Shown here: piece after piece, positions 1 to 8,281 of the stretch
How the letters are laid out: each line of letters begins with the position of its first letter
How positions within the stretch are numbered: the first letter of the stretch is position 1
From: Rhodospirillales bacterium
GTDB lineage: Bacteria > Pseudomonadota > Alphaproteobacteria > Rhodospirillales > JABHCV01
Direction: 5' to 3'
DNA length: 19,168 nucleotides
NCBI GenBank assembly: GCA_016776705.1
Contig: JADHSW010000029.1
Location: forward strand, 1 to 19,168
The notes under the pieces: generated by a model
Told to the model about the DNA's origin: nothing
The model's database searches: none
The model's input: only the letters and a program-made list of their open reading frames with translations
Position numbers and translations under genes: made by a program

Positions 1-235
1 CAAGGCTGATATCAGCGAAGAGCTGGACCGACTGGCTGCCCATGTTGCCGCTGCACGGGAGTTGATGAATCAGGATGCCGCAATCGGCCGTAAACTGGAT
101 TTTCTGTGTCAGGAATTCAACCGCGAAGCCAACACCTTGTGTTCCAAATCCGGCGATGTGGATTTAACCCGCATCGGCCTGGACCTGAAGGCGATGATCG
201 AACAGTTCCGCGAACAAGTTCAGAATATTGAGTAA
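1..235 (+). CDS. yicC: YicC/YloC family protein, C-terminal part (partial)
   Basis: Only the last 77 codons are present; the reading frame begins at base 2 and stops with TAA at 233-235. The translation matches the DUF1732 C-terminal domain of YicC: DISEELDRL, then GRKLDFLCQEFNREANT, then SKSGDVDLTRIGLDLK, ending in EQFREQVQNIE, which is the near-invariant family tail. Family members in E. coli and Bacillus are linked to RNA turnover and reported as endoribonucleases. The gene runs straight into gmk, a pairing that is widely conserved. The N-terminal domain lies outside the window. Confidence 0.93.
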   Translation, partial: KADISEELDRLAAHVAAARELMNQDAAIGRKLDFLCQEFNREANTLCSKSGDVDLTRIGLDLKAMIEQFREQVQNIE

Positions 236-239
236 AAAT

Positions 240-881
240 ATGAATGCCAGCGTCTCTCTGAAACGTCGCGGTCTGATGATCGTTCTTTCTTCACCTTCTG
301 GGGCGGGGAAATCGACCATATCGCGCGCCTTGATGGAACGCGATGGAAATCTGACCATGTCCGTTTCCGCCACCACCCGCGCGCCACGACCGGGGGAAAA
401 AGAGGGTAAGGACTATTATTTTGTCGATAAATCAGCCTTCGACACCATGGTTGCCGAGGGTAAAATGCTGGAACACGCTCAGGTGTTTGACAATTTCTAT
501 GGCACCCCTAAGGAGCCCGTGGAGGAAGCCCTGTCCCAAGGGCGTGACGTCATGTTCGACGTGGACTGGCAGGGCACGCAGCAATTGTCGGAAAATGCGT
601 CAAAAGATCTGGTCCGGGTATTTATCCTCCCCCCCAGCATGGACGAGCTGGAGCGCCGCCTTTATTCCCGCGCCCAGGACAGTGAAGAGGTTGTGAGAAA
701 ACGGATGGCCGAAGCGGCATCGGAAATGAGCCACTACCCCGAATACGACTACATTGTCGTCAACGTTGATATAGAGGAAAGTGTCTCTCAGGTTTCAGCC
801 ATTCTTTCTGCAGAACGCCTTAAGACGGAACGACTGATAGGGCGGCACGAATTTATTGCCGCTATATGTGGGGATGATTGA
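240..881 (+). CDS. gmk: Guanylate kinase
   Basis: Phosphorylates GMP (and dGMP) to GDP using ATP, in the cytosol, for nucleotide supply. The P-loop SSPSGAGKST lies at residues 17-26 counted from ATG 240. It is followed by the GMP-binding stretch SVSATTRAPRPGEKEGKDYY, then GTPKEPVEEAL and DVDWQGTQQL, all diagnostic. From ATG 240 the protein is 213 residues, normal for the family. An in-frame TTG at 228 overlapping the yicC stop would add only four residues (MSKN). I prefer the ATG because TTGAG at 228-232 can serve as a weak ribosome site. The stop TGA (879-881) shares its last base with the next gene's ATG, so the downstream gene is probably translationally coupled. Confidence 0.96.
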   Translation: MNASVSLKRRGLMIVLSSPSGAGKSTISRALMERDGNLTMSVSATTRAPRPGEKEGKDYYFVDKSAFDTMVAEGKMLEHAQVFDNFYGTPKEPVEEALSQGRDVMFDVDWQGTQQLSENASKDLVRVFILPPSMDELERRLYSRAQDSEEVVRKRMAEAASEMSHYPEYDYIVVNVDIEESVSQVSAILSAERLKTERLIGRHEFIAAICGDD

Positions 882-1663
882 TGAAAGTTGAGGCCGCCAG
901 AATTCTGGGTGTGGCCCGCTTCGCCAAAACAGGCGTATCTTTGCAGGATAAACTGATCCCCGCCGATGAAGATGAAGCATATGGCGTTCAGACAGCCCTT
1001 CATGAGTGGCAGCAAGAACAGGGGCAGGGGCGCATCGTTGGCTACAAGATCGGTTGTACGACCCCGACCATGCAACGGATCGTCGGCGTTCCCAACCCCA
1101 CCTTCGGGGGTATTCTGGATGTAAATGTCAGCCATGATTATGGGACGTATGCCTTTAAGAATTTTCAGAAAGTCGGCATTGAATGCGAAATTGCGGTCAG
1201 ACTTTCTTCTGATCTGCCCGCATCAGGGGCGCCTTATGACCGCCCCGCCATAGAGGCTGCGGTTGGAAGTTGCATGGCGGCCATAGAGGTCGTCGATAAC
1301 CGCTATGGAGATTACCTGTCAATTCAGGCGCCGGTTCTGATCGCAGATGATTTCTTTCAGGCGGCCTGTGTCCTGGGGGCTGAGATTAATGACTGGCGGA
1401 ACATTGATCTGTCACAAATTGAAGGCAGAACCTATATCGACGGACGTTTTGTCGGCTGCGGCCCCGGATCGGATATTCTGGGCCATCCCCTTGAAGCCGT
1501 CGTCTGGATCGTCAATCGCATGGCGGCGCTGGGCCGTGGCCTGAAAGCAGGCGAGTTCATATTGACCGGATCACTGGTTGCCGTGCAATGGCTTGATCAT
1601 GCACCGGTTGAGGCGGTTATCTCGATAGATGGACTTGGCGACGTGCAAGCTTCGTTCGTCTAG
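881..1663 (+). CDS. 2-keto-4-pentenoate hydratase (MhpD)-like, FAH-fold protein
   Basis: About 260 residues, the length of the MhpD / 2-oxopent-4-enoate hydratase / 4-oxalocrotonate decarboxylase branch of the fumarylacetoacetate hydrolase superfamily. These enzymes are metal-dependent and act on 2-hydroxydienoate intermediates of aromatic meta-cleavage. Visible features are VGYKIGCTTPTMQ near residue 53, the acidic metal-ligand pattern ECEIAVRL (E101 and E103), a further Glu in AIEVVDNRYGDY (E136), and the C-terminal ILTGSLVAV. The start is taken as ATG 881, one base overlapping the gmk stop, behind a purine-rich GGGGAT; a TTG at 878 is the alternative. No other meta-cleavage gene is in the window, so the substrate is open. 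Its stop codon overlaps that of convergent rsmA. Confidence 0.8.
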   Translation: MKVEAARILGVARFAKTGVSLQDKLIPADEDEAYGVQTALHEWQQEQGQGRIVGYKIGCTTPTMQRIVGVPNPTFGGILDVNVSHDYGTYAFKNFQKVGIECEIAVRLSSDLPASGAPYDRPAIEAAVGSCMAAIEVVDNRYGDYLSIQAPVLIADDFFQAACVLGAEINDWRNIDLSQIEGRTYIDGRFVGCGPGSDILGHPLEAVVWIVNRMAALGRGLKAGEFILTGSLVAVQWLDHAPVEAVISIDGLGDVQASFV

Positions 1664-2469
1664 ATTTTTTCAGCTATGGCGCAGAACTGTTCGACGTTCA
1701 GGGTCTCTGCCCGTGCCGTTGGATCAATGCCAAGACTTTCCAGATCGATGTCCAATGCTTTCAGGCTGGCCCGCAGCATCTTGCGGCGTTGACCGAAGGC
1801 GGCTGCGGTCACTTTTTCCAGCTTTTCCCAATCGGCGGTGGCTGCAGGTTGCGAGCGGGGCGTTAAGGTGACGACCGTGCTTTCGACCTTGGGCGGCGGT
1901 GTGAAAGCCGTTCTTGCGATGTTGAAGTCGTGATGGGTATGGCACAGCCACTGGGTCAGAACTGACAAGCGGCCATAAGTCCTGTTGCCGGGAACGGCTG
2001 TCAGCCGATCGGCCACTTCTTTTTGAAACATCAGAGTCAGGCCATCAAACTGGTTTATCTTTCTCAGCCAACCAATGAGCAATGGCGTCGCCACATTATA
2101 AGGCAGGTTGGCGACAATCTTTTTCGGGCCTTCGGCAAGCTTAACGATATCCAGCTCCAGGGCATCTGCATCAATTACTTTCAGTCTGCCCTTATAATGC
2201 GTCGCCAGATCTTCGATAGCTTCGACACAGCGGGGGTCACGTTCAATAGCGATTAGCTGTTTGGCCCCGGCGTCAAGAAGCGCCCGTGTCAGGCCGCCGG
2301 GCCCGGGGCCGATTTCAATCACCGTACAATTGCTTAAATCACCTGCGGCACGGGCAATCCTTGCCGTCAGGTTCAGATCAAGAAGGAAATGCTGGCCAAA
2401 CTTCTTGCGGGCGTCAAGGCCGAAGCGAGCAATGGTCTCTCGAAGCGGGGGTAAATTATCTGATGACAT
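1660..2469 (-). CDS. rsmA: 16S rRNA (adenine1518-N6/adenine1519-N6) dimethyltransferase
   Basis: Uses S-adenosylmethionine to dimethylate two adjacent adenines in the 3'-terminal helix of 16S rRNA during 30S assembly. The 269-residue product has all the KsgA/RsmA marks: KFGQHFLLD at 23-31, SAM motif I VIEIGPGPGGLTRALL at 50-65, IERD at 75-78, the catalytic NLPY at 121-124, and FQKEVADRL followed by FTPPPKVES. ATG 2469 begins two bases after the pdxA stop, so it is the last gene of the lptF-to-rsmA operon. Its TAG stop is formed by the same CTAG that ends the opposing hydratase gene. Confidence 0.97.
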   Translation of the reverse strand: MSSDNLPPLRETIARFGLDARKKFGQHFLLDLNLTARIARAAGDLSNCTVIEIGPGPGGLTRALLDAGAKQLIAIERDPRCVEAIEDLATHYKGRLKVIDADALELDIVKLAEGPKKIVANLPYNVATPLLIGWLRKINQFDGLTLMFQKEVADRLTAVPGNRTYGRLSVLTQWLCHTHHDFNIARTAFTPPPKVESTVVTLTPRSQPAATADWEKLEKVTAAAFGQRRKMLRASLKALDIDLESLGIDPTARAETLNVEQFCAIAEKI

Positions 2470-2471
2470 GG

Positions 2472-3503
2472 CTAGCCTTGTGAATTTCGCCGCGCTGCCA
2501 TGTCAGCGGCCATGTTAAGGGCGGCGAGCAGGCTCTTTTCGCTGGCCCTTCCGGTTCCCGCGATATCAAAGGCGGTGCCATGATCGGGCGATGTGCGCAC
2601 AAAGGGAAGGCCAAGGGTAACGTTGACGGCGCCGTCAAAATCAATGGTCTTGATCGGGATCAGGGCCTGGTCGTGGTACATGCAAATAACCGCGTCATAG
2701 GTTTTGCGCGCCGCTTCGTGAAACAGGGTGTCTGGCGGCCAGGGGCCGGTCGCATCAATGCCCAATTGGCGAAGCCGGGCGATAGCGGGTTCAATAATGG
2801 CGCTTTCTTCATTGCCCATGCCCCCACCTTCACCGGCATGGGGGTTCAGCCCGGCGACGGCAAGTCGTGGCGCGGATATGGCGAAATCGTCTTCCAGGGA
2901 CTGTGCCGTAATTTTGGCCGTGGTGACAATGTCATCTTCTTTCAGACTGGCTAGGGCATCTGCGATGCTGACATGAATGGTGACGGGCACAACCTTGAGT
3001 TCCGGTGACGCCAGCATCATTACCGGTGGTGTATCGACCTCTGCCAGATTCGCAAGGAATTCCGTATGGCCCGGAAATTTGAAACCGGCATCATAAAGGG
3101 ACTTCTTGTGGATAGGGTTGGTGACGACGCTGGAAGCCTGACCGCTCTGGACGAATTCCACGGCTGTCCGGATGGCATTGATAACGCTCGCAGCATTGTC
3201 AGGATGAGGGATTCCAGCAATAACTTCGGCGTTCAAAGGGCGATGCAAGACGGGCAGGGATTTGGTGAATATTCCCGGTGTTTCGTCGGCGGCCTGAATT
3301 TCCTTGATGGACATTCCCCAGCACAGATCATCGATGATCTTTCGCAGACGATTAGCGTCGTCAATAAGGAAAAATGGCGGTGCGGATTTTGACGCCCAGG
3401 CTTTCAGGGCGATCTCAGCGCCTACTCCGGCGGGCTCTCCCATGGTCATTGCCAGTGGCAGTGCCTTGCCGCTCCCGCTAGCCTGCGGGGCGGCGGAACT
3501 CAT
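2472..3503 (-). CDS. pdxA: 4-hydroxythreonine-4-phosphate dehydrogenase
   Basis: NAD-dependent oxidation and decarboxylation of 4-phosphohydroxy-threonine in the DXP-dependent pyridoxal phosphate pathway. The 343-residue protein shows MTMGEPAGVGAEIALKAW at the N-terminus, VVTNPIHKKSL, the substrate-binding GHTEFLA (H146), and the three metal-binding histidines in VTIHVS (H177), LNPHAGEGG (H222) and MYHDQALIP (H277). The C-terminal signature is TSPDHGTAFDIAG. The ATG overlaps the surA stop by four bases (ATGA), typical of translational coupling. The surA-pdxA-rsmA order is the same as in enterobacteria. Confidence 0.97.
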   Translation of the reverse strand: MSSAAPQASGSGKALPLAMTMGEPAGVGAEIALKAWASKSAPPFFLIDDANRLRKIIDDLCWGMSIKEIQAADETPGIFTKSLPVLHRPLNAEVIAGIPHPDNAASVINAIRTAVEFVQSGQASSVVTNPIHKKSLYDAGFKFPGHTEFLANLAEVDTPPVMMLASPELKVVPVTIHVSIADALASLKEDDIVTTAKITAQSLEDDFAISAPRLAVAGLNPHAGEGGGMGNEESAIIEPAIARLRQLGIDATGPWPPDTLFHEAARKTYDAVICMYHDQALIPIKTIDFDGAVNVTLGLPFVRTSPDHGTAFDIAGTGRASEKSLLAALNMAADMAARRNSQG

Positions 3504-4786
3504 ACTCGCACGTCCAGGAAAGCGGCATGGCGCAAATCTCGAAGATATCCCCTGGCTGAAACATCAAGCCGCTCATTCAATAGCCGCTGTTTGATATTGG
3601 GGCGCAGAATGTCCAACGCGGATGTTCCTGTACGCTTGCATACCATCAGAAAAATAATACCACCCTGGGAGGGGATCGGATTGCTGGCGGTGCCAACGGG
3701 CAGGTTTCTAACGGCGCCCTGGACGAGTGGTGGTAAAGCCGATGTATCGACAACACCCAGGCTACCTGAAAGCGGTGATCCGCTCTCGGCCTCAAGCTTT
3801 TCCATGTCAGAACAGTTGGAGGCGCTTGCCGCCATACTTTTGGCTTTTTCCGTCAGGCCTGAGATGTCGCTGCTATTGGCATTGGCAGCAAGGGGAAGGA
3901 AGACCTGACGAAGATCGAGTTTCTCTTCTGATGGGGGCAATCCCTCTCCAGCGCGCTCGTCGCGTTTATGGATGATATGATAACCCGCGACTGTGCGAAC
4001 CGGCGGGGCCACACTTCCTTTCATAAGGGGGATTAAAACCTTGTTGATTTCTTTCGCCAACTGTCCCTGACGCACCCATCCCAGATCACCGCCTACGGCG
4101 GCTGATGCACTTTGTGAATAGTTTCTTGCCAGGGCAGAAAAACTGGCGCCCTTCCCAAGTTGCTCAATTAGTGCATTGGCGTTGTTGAGGACTTGTCCAG
4201 CCATATTGGGGTTATTGACGGGCAGGAAAATTTCCCCGGTAAGGTATTCCGGTTTTCCTTTGCTGGCCTTTATTTCCTCAATGACCTCATCAATTTCTTC
4301 CTCGCTGACGGTCACTTGCGCGCGGAATGTCCTGTTGACAGCCCCACCCCATGCCTGAGCGGCTTCAATCTGGTCCATCAATACCAGTCTGTCGATGTTA
4401 TTTGCCTTCAGAAAATCGGTTAATCCCCCCTTTGGAAGATTGTTTCGTGCTTCCATATTGGCATAGGCCTCTTCCAACTCTCCCTTGGAAATTCGAATAC
4501 CAAGGCGTTTCGCTTCCTGCATTTTTAATTTTTCATTTATCAGGCTGTTGAGCACCTGTCCGCTCAGGCGGCGACGCAATTCAGGGGAGTCTTTAAGATT
4601 TGATGTAACGATCAGCAGTTTTACACGGGCTTCAAGATCATAAAGAGAGATCACGTCGTCATTCACGACGGCGGCTATCCCAAGGGTTTGGGCACAAGCC
4701 GGAGAGTTGTTCATGGATAAACCCAGAACCAACAAGGTTACCGAAAGAGCGTGTTGCCATGAAAATCTTGTTTTTGCGACTGTCAT
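3500..4786 (-). CDS. surA: Periplasmic chaperone / peptidyl-prolyl isomerase SurA
   Basis: Escorts unfolded outer-membrane proteins through the periplasm. I choose ATG 4786 because it puts a normal signal peptide at the N-terminus: MTVAKTRFSW, a hydrophobic stretch HALSVTLLVLGLS, and probable cleavage near ACAQ (about residue 33). This gives 428 residues. The frame stays open to ATG 4876, which would add 30 basic residues before the signal peptide. The SurA N-terminal chaperone domain spans roughly 35-170 (AAVVNDDVISLYDLEARV; LINEKLKMQEAKRLGI). A parvulin domain follows at about 181-275 (SFSALARNYSQSASAAVGGDLGWV; GYHIIHKRDER). A second, degenerate parvulin-like segment starts near LDLRQVFLPL. 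Being downstream of lptD, its client, makes functional sense. Confidence 0.93.
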   Translation of the reverse strand: MTVAKTRFSWQHALSVTLLVLGLSMNNSPACAQTLGIAAVVNDDVISLYDLEARVKLLIVTSNLKDSPELRRRLSGQVLNSLINEKLKMQEAKRLGIRISKGELEEAYANMEARNNLPKGGLTDFLKANNIDRLVLMDQIEAAQAWGGAVNRTFRAQVTVSEEEIDEVIEEIKASKGKPEYLTGEIFLPVNNPNMAGQVLNNANALIEQLGKGASFSALARNYSQSASAAVGGDLGWVRQGQLAKEINKVLIPLMKGSVAPPVRTVAGYHIIHKRDERAGEGLPPSEEKLDLRQVFLPLAANANSSDISGLTEKAKSMAASASNCSDMEKLEAESGSPLSGSLGVVDTSALPPLVQGAVRNLPVGTASNPIPSQGGIIFLMVCKRTGTSALDILRPNIKQRLLNERLDVSARGYLRDLRHAAFLDVRV

Positions 4787-4889
4787 TGGTCGTTTTCGCC
4801 TCTTGATACGCACCGTAAAACCGTTCTCAAGAATACGACTAACAAGGGCAAGTAAGCAATTCTTCCATGTCGGCATGAACGCTATCAGC

Positions 4890-7154
4890 CTAATTTGTCT
4901 GATTGGGGTTGAGAACCTGCACGCCTGGAGAGACTTCCCCCAATGTTTTAAACAGGATGCGGAAAACGATGGAATTTTCCGGATGCAGTTCCTGGTTTTG
5001 GAAGAAGGTGCGGTTTATGTTTGTCGATAAAAGAAAGCACTCATCTTCGTAAGTCAAATTCAAGTTCATCGCGCGTAAATCATTTTCGTTCAGATCCCTG
5101 GTGGCGCTGAGGCTTGATCTCCAGCTTTTGTTCAACTGTGATGACAGGCTACCGCTGATTTCTTCTCGCCCGGAAAACTCACTTCCTTCCTGGCGGTCGA
5201 AATAGGAATAACGGGTGCTCAGGCGCAAGGCGGGGGCACCCGCGCTCAGGTCGACCTCGTTGCGCCGGGCTTCAAGGTTTGATTTATTCAGGCGGGTTCT
5301 ATAGAAAATGTCCAGCATGGACCCTGGTGACGCATGAACCCTGCCAACGATGTCGGAAAAATTATCTTCCAGTCCGGACCCGGTGGCAAAGGTATCGTCC
5401 GTCTTGTAGCGATAGCTTTGCCCGACCAACAGGCTGGTTGAGCCGCCGCCCTCACCAAATACGCCCCACTTAAAACCGTAATTTACCCTGGGGCCGCCTT
5501 CGACGCGGTCGAGTCCGGAAAAGCGGTTGTCGCTGAACAGATTGGTGTCATCGAATTCAAGATTCTGGCTGTCTTCATTGGGAATATCCGAAGAATTTCC
5601 ACCGTAGGGGCTGACGACAGCCGAGGCTATTGGTTCGAACATCTGATAAACCTTGCCTTCGCCACGAACAAAAGGATAGCGCCAGTCAAGGGCGACCTGC
5701 GGCATCAGTCGGTAGGCAAAGTCTGATGTCTTATCTTGACCGGAAACCACATGATTATTGGTATGGTAGAAGTCTCCCATCATTTTTGCCGACAGGGTAT
5801 AAACATCTCCCTTCGGTGCGACATGGGGCAGATTCCAACCACCCCGGAAGGAAAGTCTGCGCGTATCCGTTCCTTCCGACCTGCTCAGGGCCAGCATATT
5901 GACATCCAGCGTCGAATGACCACCGTAGCGATCCGGGTCGCCAACGTGATTGAAGTCAACCAGGGGCAGGATGAGAGGGGTCTGGGTGTCATCAGGATTG
6001 GTCAGGGTGTTTTGAAAAGTGGTCCCCCCCGCATAGAAATAATTTCGACCACGGAATCCTTCGACAAACCCCTGGGAAGCCAGGGCGTTGGATATTTCGG
6101 GACGAGTGTTGTCGGCAGTGAAACCATATCGGGACATATAGGCAGCATCGGTCTGCCGGTTGGCATCGAAGCCCCAGCGCCATGTTTCATCGTAATCGAA
6201 ACGGCCTTTTGCAGAAATATGTCCCCTGATGTTGGCGATCCCTTCCTCAGTTGAATAGGTTTGCTGGGAATCCGGTGTGTTTTCCTTGATGCTGGCGTGG
6301 GCTTCGAAATTGCCTTCCTGGAACTTGTGGCGATATTCGCCGGCCAGGATCACACCGTCATCGGCGGTGAATGACGGTGTCAGGGTTGCATCTGCATTGG
6401 GGGCGATATTAAAAAAATAGGGTGTGGTGAGAAATGATCCTGTTGTGGTTGAAGAGCCAAATGACGGCGTCAAAAAGCCACTCTTTCTCTTTACCGTTGG
6501 ATCGGGATGGGAAAGATAGGGTGTGTACAAGACCGGCATACCGGCGACTTCAAGCCAGGCATCGGAATATTCAATGGTCTGGCGTTTTTTATCGTGGATG
6601 ACCTTGACCGCTTTGACCTGCCATAAAGGGGGTCGGGAAGGATCATCTTCGCACAGACGGCAGGGCGAATAGACGGCGTTGCGCATGTTGAGGATATTGG
6701 CGCCAGTGCGTTTCGCGCCACTTGCCGCTATGAGGGAGCCATCTTTCAAGATGGCCCGTAGATCTGCGATTACACCTTCCCTTAAATCACCGGAAAGCTC
6801 CATGAATTCAGCAAACAGGACATCACCGGAGGGCTCCAGCAAGGTAACGTTTCCTGAAGCCGTAACGAAATCCTGTTTTCGATTGTAGACGATGACGTCG
6901 GCTCTAAGGATGCGTTGAAGTTGTTGAACCTGAACATTTCCGCGGGCTGTGACAATGTCCAACTCCCGGTCATGCTGCATTTCATCTGCGCTGAAGCGGA
7001 CCTCTTGTGAAGGGTCATTAACTTCCATCTCGCTTATCGGCGGGGTGTTCCCCCCTGATGCGGCGGCCAGGGCAAGGCACGGCGCAAAGGCCAGTATGCC
7101 AAGCAGCAAAAGAAGGGGTTTATTGGTTTTTCGCATAACGCTGAAAGTACTCAT
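4890..7154 (-). CDS. lptD: LPS-assembly protein LptD
   Basis: Outer-membrane beta-barrel that, with LptE, inserts lipopolysaccharide into the outer leaflet. The protein is 754 residues. A signal peptide (PLLLLLGILAFAPCLALAAA) is followed by an OstA/LptA-like jellyroll domain at about 50-150 (VRFSADEMQHDRELDIVTARG). The linker YSPCRLCEDDPSRPPLW (C165, C168) is typical of alphaproteobacterial LptD. The rest is a long beta-barrel region rich in alternating aromatic and polar strands. C706 lies near the C-terminus. ATG 7154 is six bases after the lptG stop; an in-frame ATG at 7136 would give a shorter signal peptide (MRKTNKP). Substrate transfer comes from LptA, which is not in the window. Confidence 0.95.
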   Translation of the reverse strand: MSTFSVMRKTNKPLLLLLGILAFAPCLALAAASGGNTPPISEMEVNDPSQEVRFSADEMQHDRELDIVTARGNVQVQQLQRILRADVIVYNRKQDFVTASGNVTLLEPSGDVLFAEFMELSGDLREGVIADLRAILKDGSLIAASGAKRTGANILNMRNAVYSPCRLCEDDPSRPPLWQVKAVKVIHDKKRQTIEYSDAWLEVAGMPVLYTPYLSHPDPTVKRKSGFLTPSFGSSTTTGSFLTTPYFFNIAPNADATLTPSFTADDGVILAGEYRHKFQEGNFEAHASIKENTPDSQQTYSTEEGIANIRGHISAKGRFDYDETWRWGFDANRQTDAAYMSRYGFTADNTRPEISNALASQGFVEGFRGRNYFYAGGTTFQNTLTNPDDTQTPLILPLVDFNHVGDPDRYGGHSTLDVNMLALSRSEGTDTRRLSFRGGWNLPHVAPKGDVYTLSAKMMGDFYHTNNHVVSGQDKTSDFAYRLMPQVALDWRYPFVRGEGKVYQMFEPIASAVVSPYGGNSSDIPNEDSQNLEFDDTNLFSDNRFSGLDRVEGGPRVNYGFKWGVFGEGGGSTSLLVGQSYRYKTDDTFATGSGLEDNFSDIVGRVHASPGSMLDIFYRTRLNKSNLEARRNEVDLSAGAPALRLSTRYSYFDRQEGSEFSGREEISGSLSSQLNKSWRSSLSATRDLNENDLRAMNLNLTYEDECFLLSTNINRTFFQNQELHPENSIVFRILFKTLGEVSPGVQVLNPNQTN

Positions 7155-7160
7155 GTCGAC

Positions 7161-8261
7161 CTAACCATCCTCAAGATGCAGTAACATCGCCAGTCCCAGC
7201 AACGTTGTCACCCCGGATGGTGTCCAGGCGGCCAGTGTTACAGGGATCGAGTCGGAAAGGCCAAGGGCAAAAACGACATCAGAAAAGAAATAGAGGATAA
7301 ATCCGGTCAAAACGCCACCTGATACAACGAAAATGGTGCCGCCACGCCTGGATTGGGGAAGCGTAAAGGTCGCGGCTATCAGAACCATGGCGCACATCAG
7401 CAGGGGAGCCGCGAGAAGGGAATGCCAGTGCAGACGATGGCGGATGGCGGAAAAACCGGCGCCTTCCAGGGCGTCAATAAAATCGGGCAGGTCCCAAAAC
7501 GACATGGTTTCCGGTGGCGCAAAATTATCCTGAATGGAGCCCAGGGTAAGGTCGGTTTCCAACCAGAATTCTTCTTCGTGCCGGGAAGAAACATCCGGTT
7601 CATGCACCCAGACATTGTGCATATGCCAAAAACCGTCTTCAAGAACGGCTTTTTCGGCATCTACTCGCTTGGTGAATGTCGTGGTCCCTTTGAACATGAA
7701 AACATTTACGTCGCCAAGTTCCACTTCCTGGTCTTGTTGAAAGACATTTCTGGAGTGAACGACGGACTGGTCTGTTCCATCAGATTGGCGCAGCCACAAA
7801 CCGGAATTGGAAATTGCCAGAAAACTTACCTGACCCTTGAACGCCGCAGCCTCAATGCGCTCAAAACGCGACAACATTGCCGAGGAAAGTGGATTGAACA
7901 CCATTATTTTCAGCGTCCCCAACATGAAAGCCAGTAGTAGAACAGGGAGAAGAAATTGCCAGGCCGAAACCCCGGCGGCACGAGAAACAACAAGCTCATG
8001 GTTCCGTGTCAGGCGCCAAAATGCAGCCATGCCGCCAAACAGGACGGCGAAGGGGAAGATTTGTTGCCCCATATGGGGAAGTTTCAGGATCGCCATTTCA
8101 AGAACCATCGAGAAATCGACTTCTGGTTTAGATGCGGCCCTTCTAAGCAATTCGATCATATCGACCAACAAAATCAGGGTCAGCAAGATCGTGAAAATGG
8201 CAAAAAAGCTGACAATGAATTGCCTGCCGATATAAATGGACATGGTGGTTGAAAGGCGCAC
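7161..8261 (-). CDS. lptG: LPS export ABC transporter permease LptG
   Basis: Inner-membrane permease that pairs with LptF and the ATPase LptB to extract LPS from the inner membrane. The 366-residue protein has the YjgP/YjgQ layout: an N-terminal hydrophobic helix (FIVSFFAIFTILLTLILLVDMIE), further helices to about residue 120, a soluble beta-jellyroll periplasmic domain (about 130-260), and three C-terminal helices. Recognisable motifs are LPHMGQQIFPFAVLFGG and NHELVVSRAAGVS. The start is GTG 8261, supported by an AGGA ten bases upstream; an in-frame ATG at 8243 has no ribosome site. It lies 20 bases after the lptF stop. Confidence 0.94.
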   Translation of the reverse strand: MRLSTTMSIYIGRQFIVSFFAIFTILLTLILLVDMIELLRRAASKPEVDFSMVLEMAILKLPHMGQQIFPFAVLFGGMAAFWRLTRNHELVVSRAAGVSAWQFLLPVLLLAFMLGTLKIMVFNPLSSAMLSRFERIEAAAFKGQVSFLAISNSGLWLRQSDGTDQSVVHSRNVFQQDQEVELGDVNVFMFKGTTTFTKRVDAEKAVLEDGFWHMHNVWVHEPDVSSRHEEEFWLETDLTLGSIQDNFAPPETMSFWDLPDFIDALEGAGFSAIRHRLHWHSLLAAPLLMCAMVLIAATFTLPQSRRGGTIFVVSGGVLTGFILYFFSDVVFALGLSDSIPVTLAAWTPSGVTTLLGLAMLLHLEDG

Positions 8262-8281
8262 TTCTATTCAGTCCTGTTCAT

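Noticed and set aside
4787..4876. Longer SurA starting at ATG 4876
   Set aside because: It would place 30 mostly basic residues before an otherwise standard signal peptide; ATG 4786 fits export better.
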